Shown here one piece after another: positions 7,143-7,615 of a stretch of 7,615 bases of DNA. The translations under genes were made by a program, and so were the position numbers. The notes under the pieces are model-generated. The model saw nothing but the letters and a program-made list of their open reading frames with translations. It was not told where the DNA came from and did not search any database. The first letter of the stretch is position 1. Every line of letters begins with the position of its first letter. The DNA is from a bacterium (GTDB lineage: Bacteria; Actinomycetota; Acidimicrobiia; Acidimicrobiales; CATQHL01): contig JAPONU010000079.1 of assembly GCA_026713745.1 (NCBI GenBank), forward strand, positions 1 through 7,615, in the 5' to 3' direction.

Positions 7143-7615
7143 ATGAGTGATGAACCGATGCGGGGGAAACCAGCTGGGGCTGATCGGGCAGGCCGCGATT
7201 CGGCCGGGACCGATCCGGCGAGCAGCGAACCAGCTGGGGCACGTCCGGCGGGCCGCGAGCCGGTTGGGGATGTGCGGGCCGCCGAGTGGGCGGTTCTGGG
7301 TGAGTGGTTGGGTTCGCCGCCGGAGTGGCCGCAGGTCGATTCGGGTGTGTTGCGGGACTGTTTGGGGTTCGTGGGCCGGGCGCGGGCGTCGCTGGTCGCG
7401 TTGGAGGCCGACGTGGTCGCGGAGGTCGCACGGCGCGAGGGCGACGCCGCTACTGAGGAGATCCTGCGGCGGGACCAGAAGCGTTCCCGGCGCGGCGCCC
7501 GCAAGGCCGTGAAGACTGCGGCGCAGCTGGAGTGGGCGCCGAAGGTGGCCGGCAAGCTCGCCGACGGCGCCATCACCCCCGAGGCCGCGGGGTTGATCCT
7601 CGACGCCGACGCGGA
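7143..7615 (+). CDS. DUF222 (13E12-type) protein, probably HNH nuclease, 3' partial
   Basis: The first 157 codons of a gene that runs off the right edge. After an N-terminal tail of five-residue repeats (about 4-43), the sequence enters an aromatic helix region (AAEWAVLGEWLG, then WPQVDSGVLRDCLGFVGRAR) and a charged helical part (EEILRRDQKRSRRGARKAVK). It then reaches the DUF222 signature-like segment WAPKVAGKLADGAITPEAAG, followed by LILDADA. DUF222 proteins of actinobacteria, including the 13E12 repeat proteins of mycobacteria, usually end in a zinc-type HNH nuclease domain, which would lie outside the window. They often occur in several copies per genome and are suspected to be mobile, though their role is unsettled. 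The N-terminal repeats and the AT-rich promoter are unusual. The DUF222 assignment is fairly good; the HNH part is expected, not seen. Confidence 0.75.
   Translation, partial: MSDEPMRGKPAGADRAGRDSAGTDPASSEPAGARPAGREPVGDVRAAEWAVLGEWLGSPPEWPQVDSGVLRDCLGFVGRARASLVALEADVVAEVARREGDAATEEILRRDQKRSRRGARKAVKTAAQLEWAPKVAGKLADGAITPEAAGLILDADA
7152..7271 (+). repeat. 15-bp tandem repeat coding a five-residue unit
   Basis: Seven consecutive 15-base units (7167-7271) encode KPAGA, DRAGR, DSAGT, DPASS, EPAGA, RPAGR, EPVGD, with a weaker unit EPMRG just before (7152-7166). The consensus is acidic-P-A-G-x. AACCAGCTGGGGC recurs exactly 60 bases apart (7168 and 7228), which suggests that blocks of four units were duplicated. 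Confidence 0.7.

Overview
The window reads as chromosomal DNA from a GC-rich actinobacterium. The sequence is strongly GC-rich, third codon positions favour G/C, ribosome-binding signals are weak or absent, and the DUF222 and DUF1214 family genes are typical of that phylum. A lineage such as Acidimicrobiia is possible, but I cannot place it more precisely from sequence alone.

Left part (1-4190), defence and mobile-type genes. A type I restriction HsdR subunit enters from the left edge without its N-terminal nuclease domain and ends at 2568. After a 180-base gap that may hold a very small gene comes a RelE/ParE-like toxin of the phage Gp49-like family on the plus strand (2749-3177). It is convergent with an XRE-type helix-turn-helix protein on the minus strand (3170-3589), and the two stop regions overlap by 8 bases. 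The XRE gene is joined by an ATGA overlap to an upstream minus-strand remnant of a phage Gp37/Gp68-like (DUF5131) gene. That remnant has lost its N-terminal cysteine cluster and carries a one-base frameshift in a C run, so it is probably a pseudogene.

Middle part (4252-6626), a two-gene operon of different character. It encodes a PAPS-type sulfotransferase-family protein followed 11 bases later, behind a clear ribosome-binding site, by a DUF1214-family protein. Third positions here are almost all G or C. A tRNA-Arg(TCT) gene follows on the minus strand (6665-6737), with a small hairpin between the two.

Right part (6738-7615). A 405-base non-coding stretch holds a perfect 10-bp inverted repeat that contains an exact CRP-type operator (TGTGA-N6-TCACA), a GC-rich hairpin next to it, an unusually AT-rich promoter-like segment and a leader hairpin. 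It leads into a DUF222 (13E12-type, HNH-associated) gene that runs off the right edge. Its N-terminus is built from a 15-bp, five-residue tandem repeat.

I do not see a clearly new multi-gene system. The most unusual points are the convergent overlapping toxin/XRE pair attached to a decayed DUF5131 gene, the CRP-type palindrome in the right intergenic region, and the pentapeptide-repeat N-terminus of the DUF222 protein.
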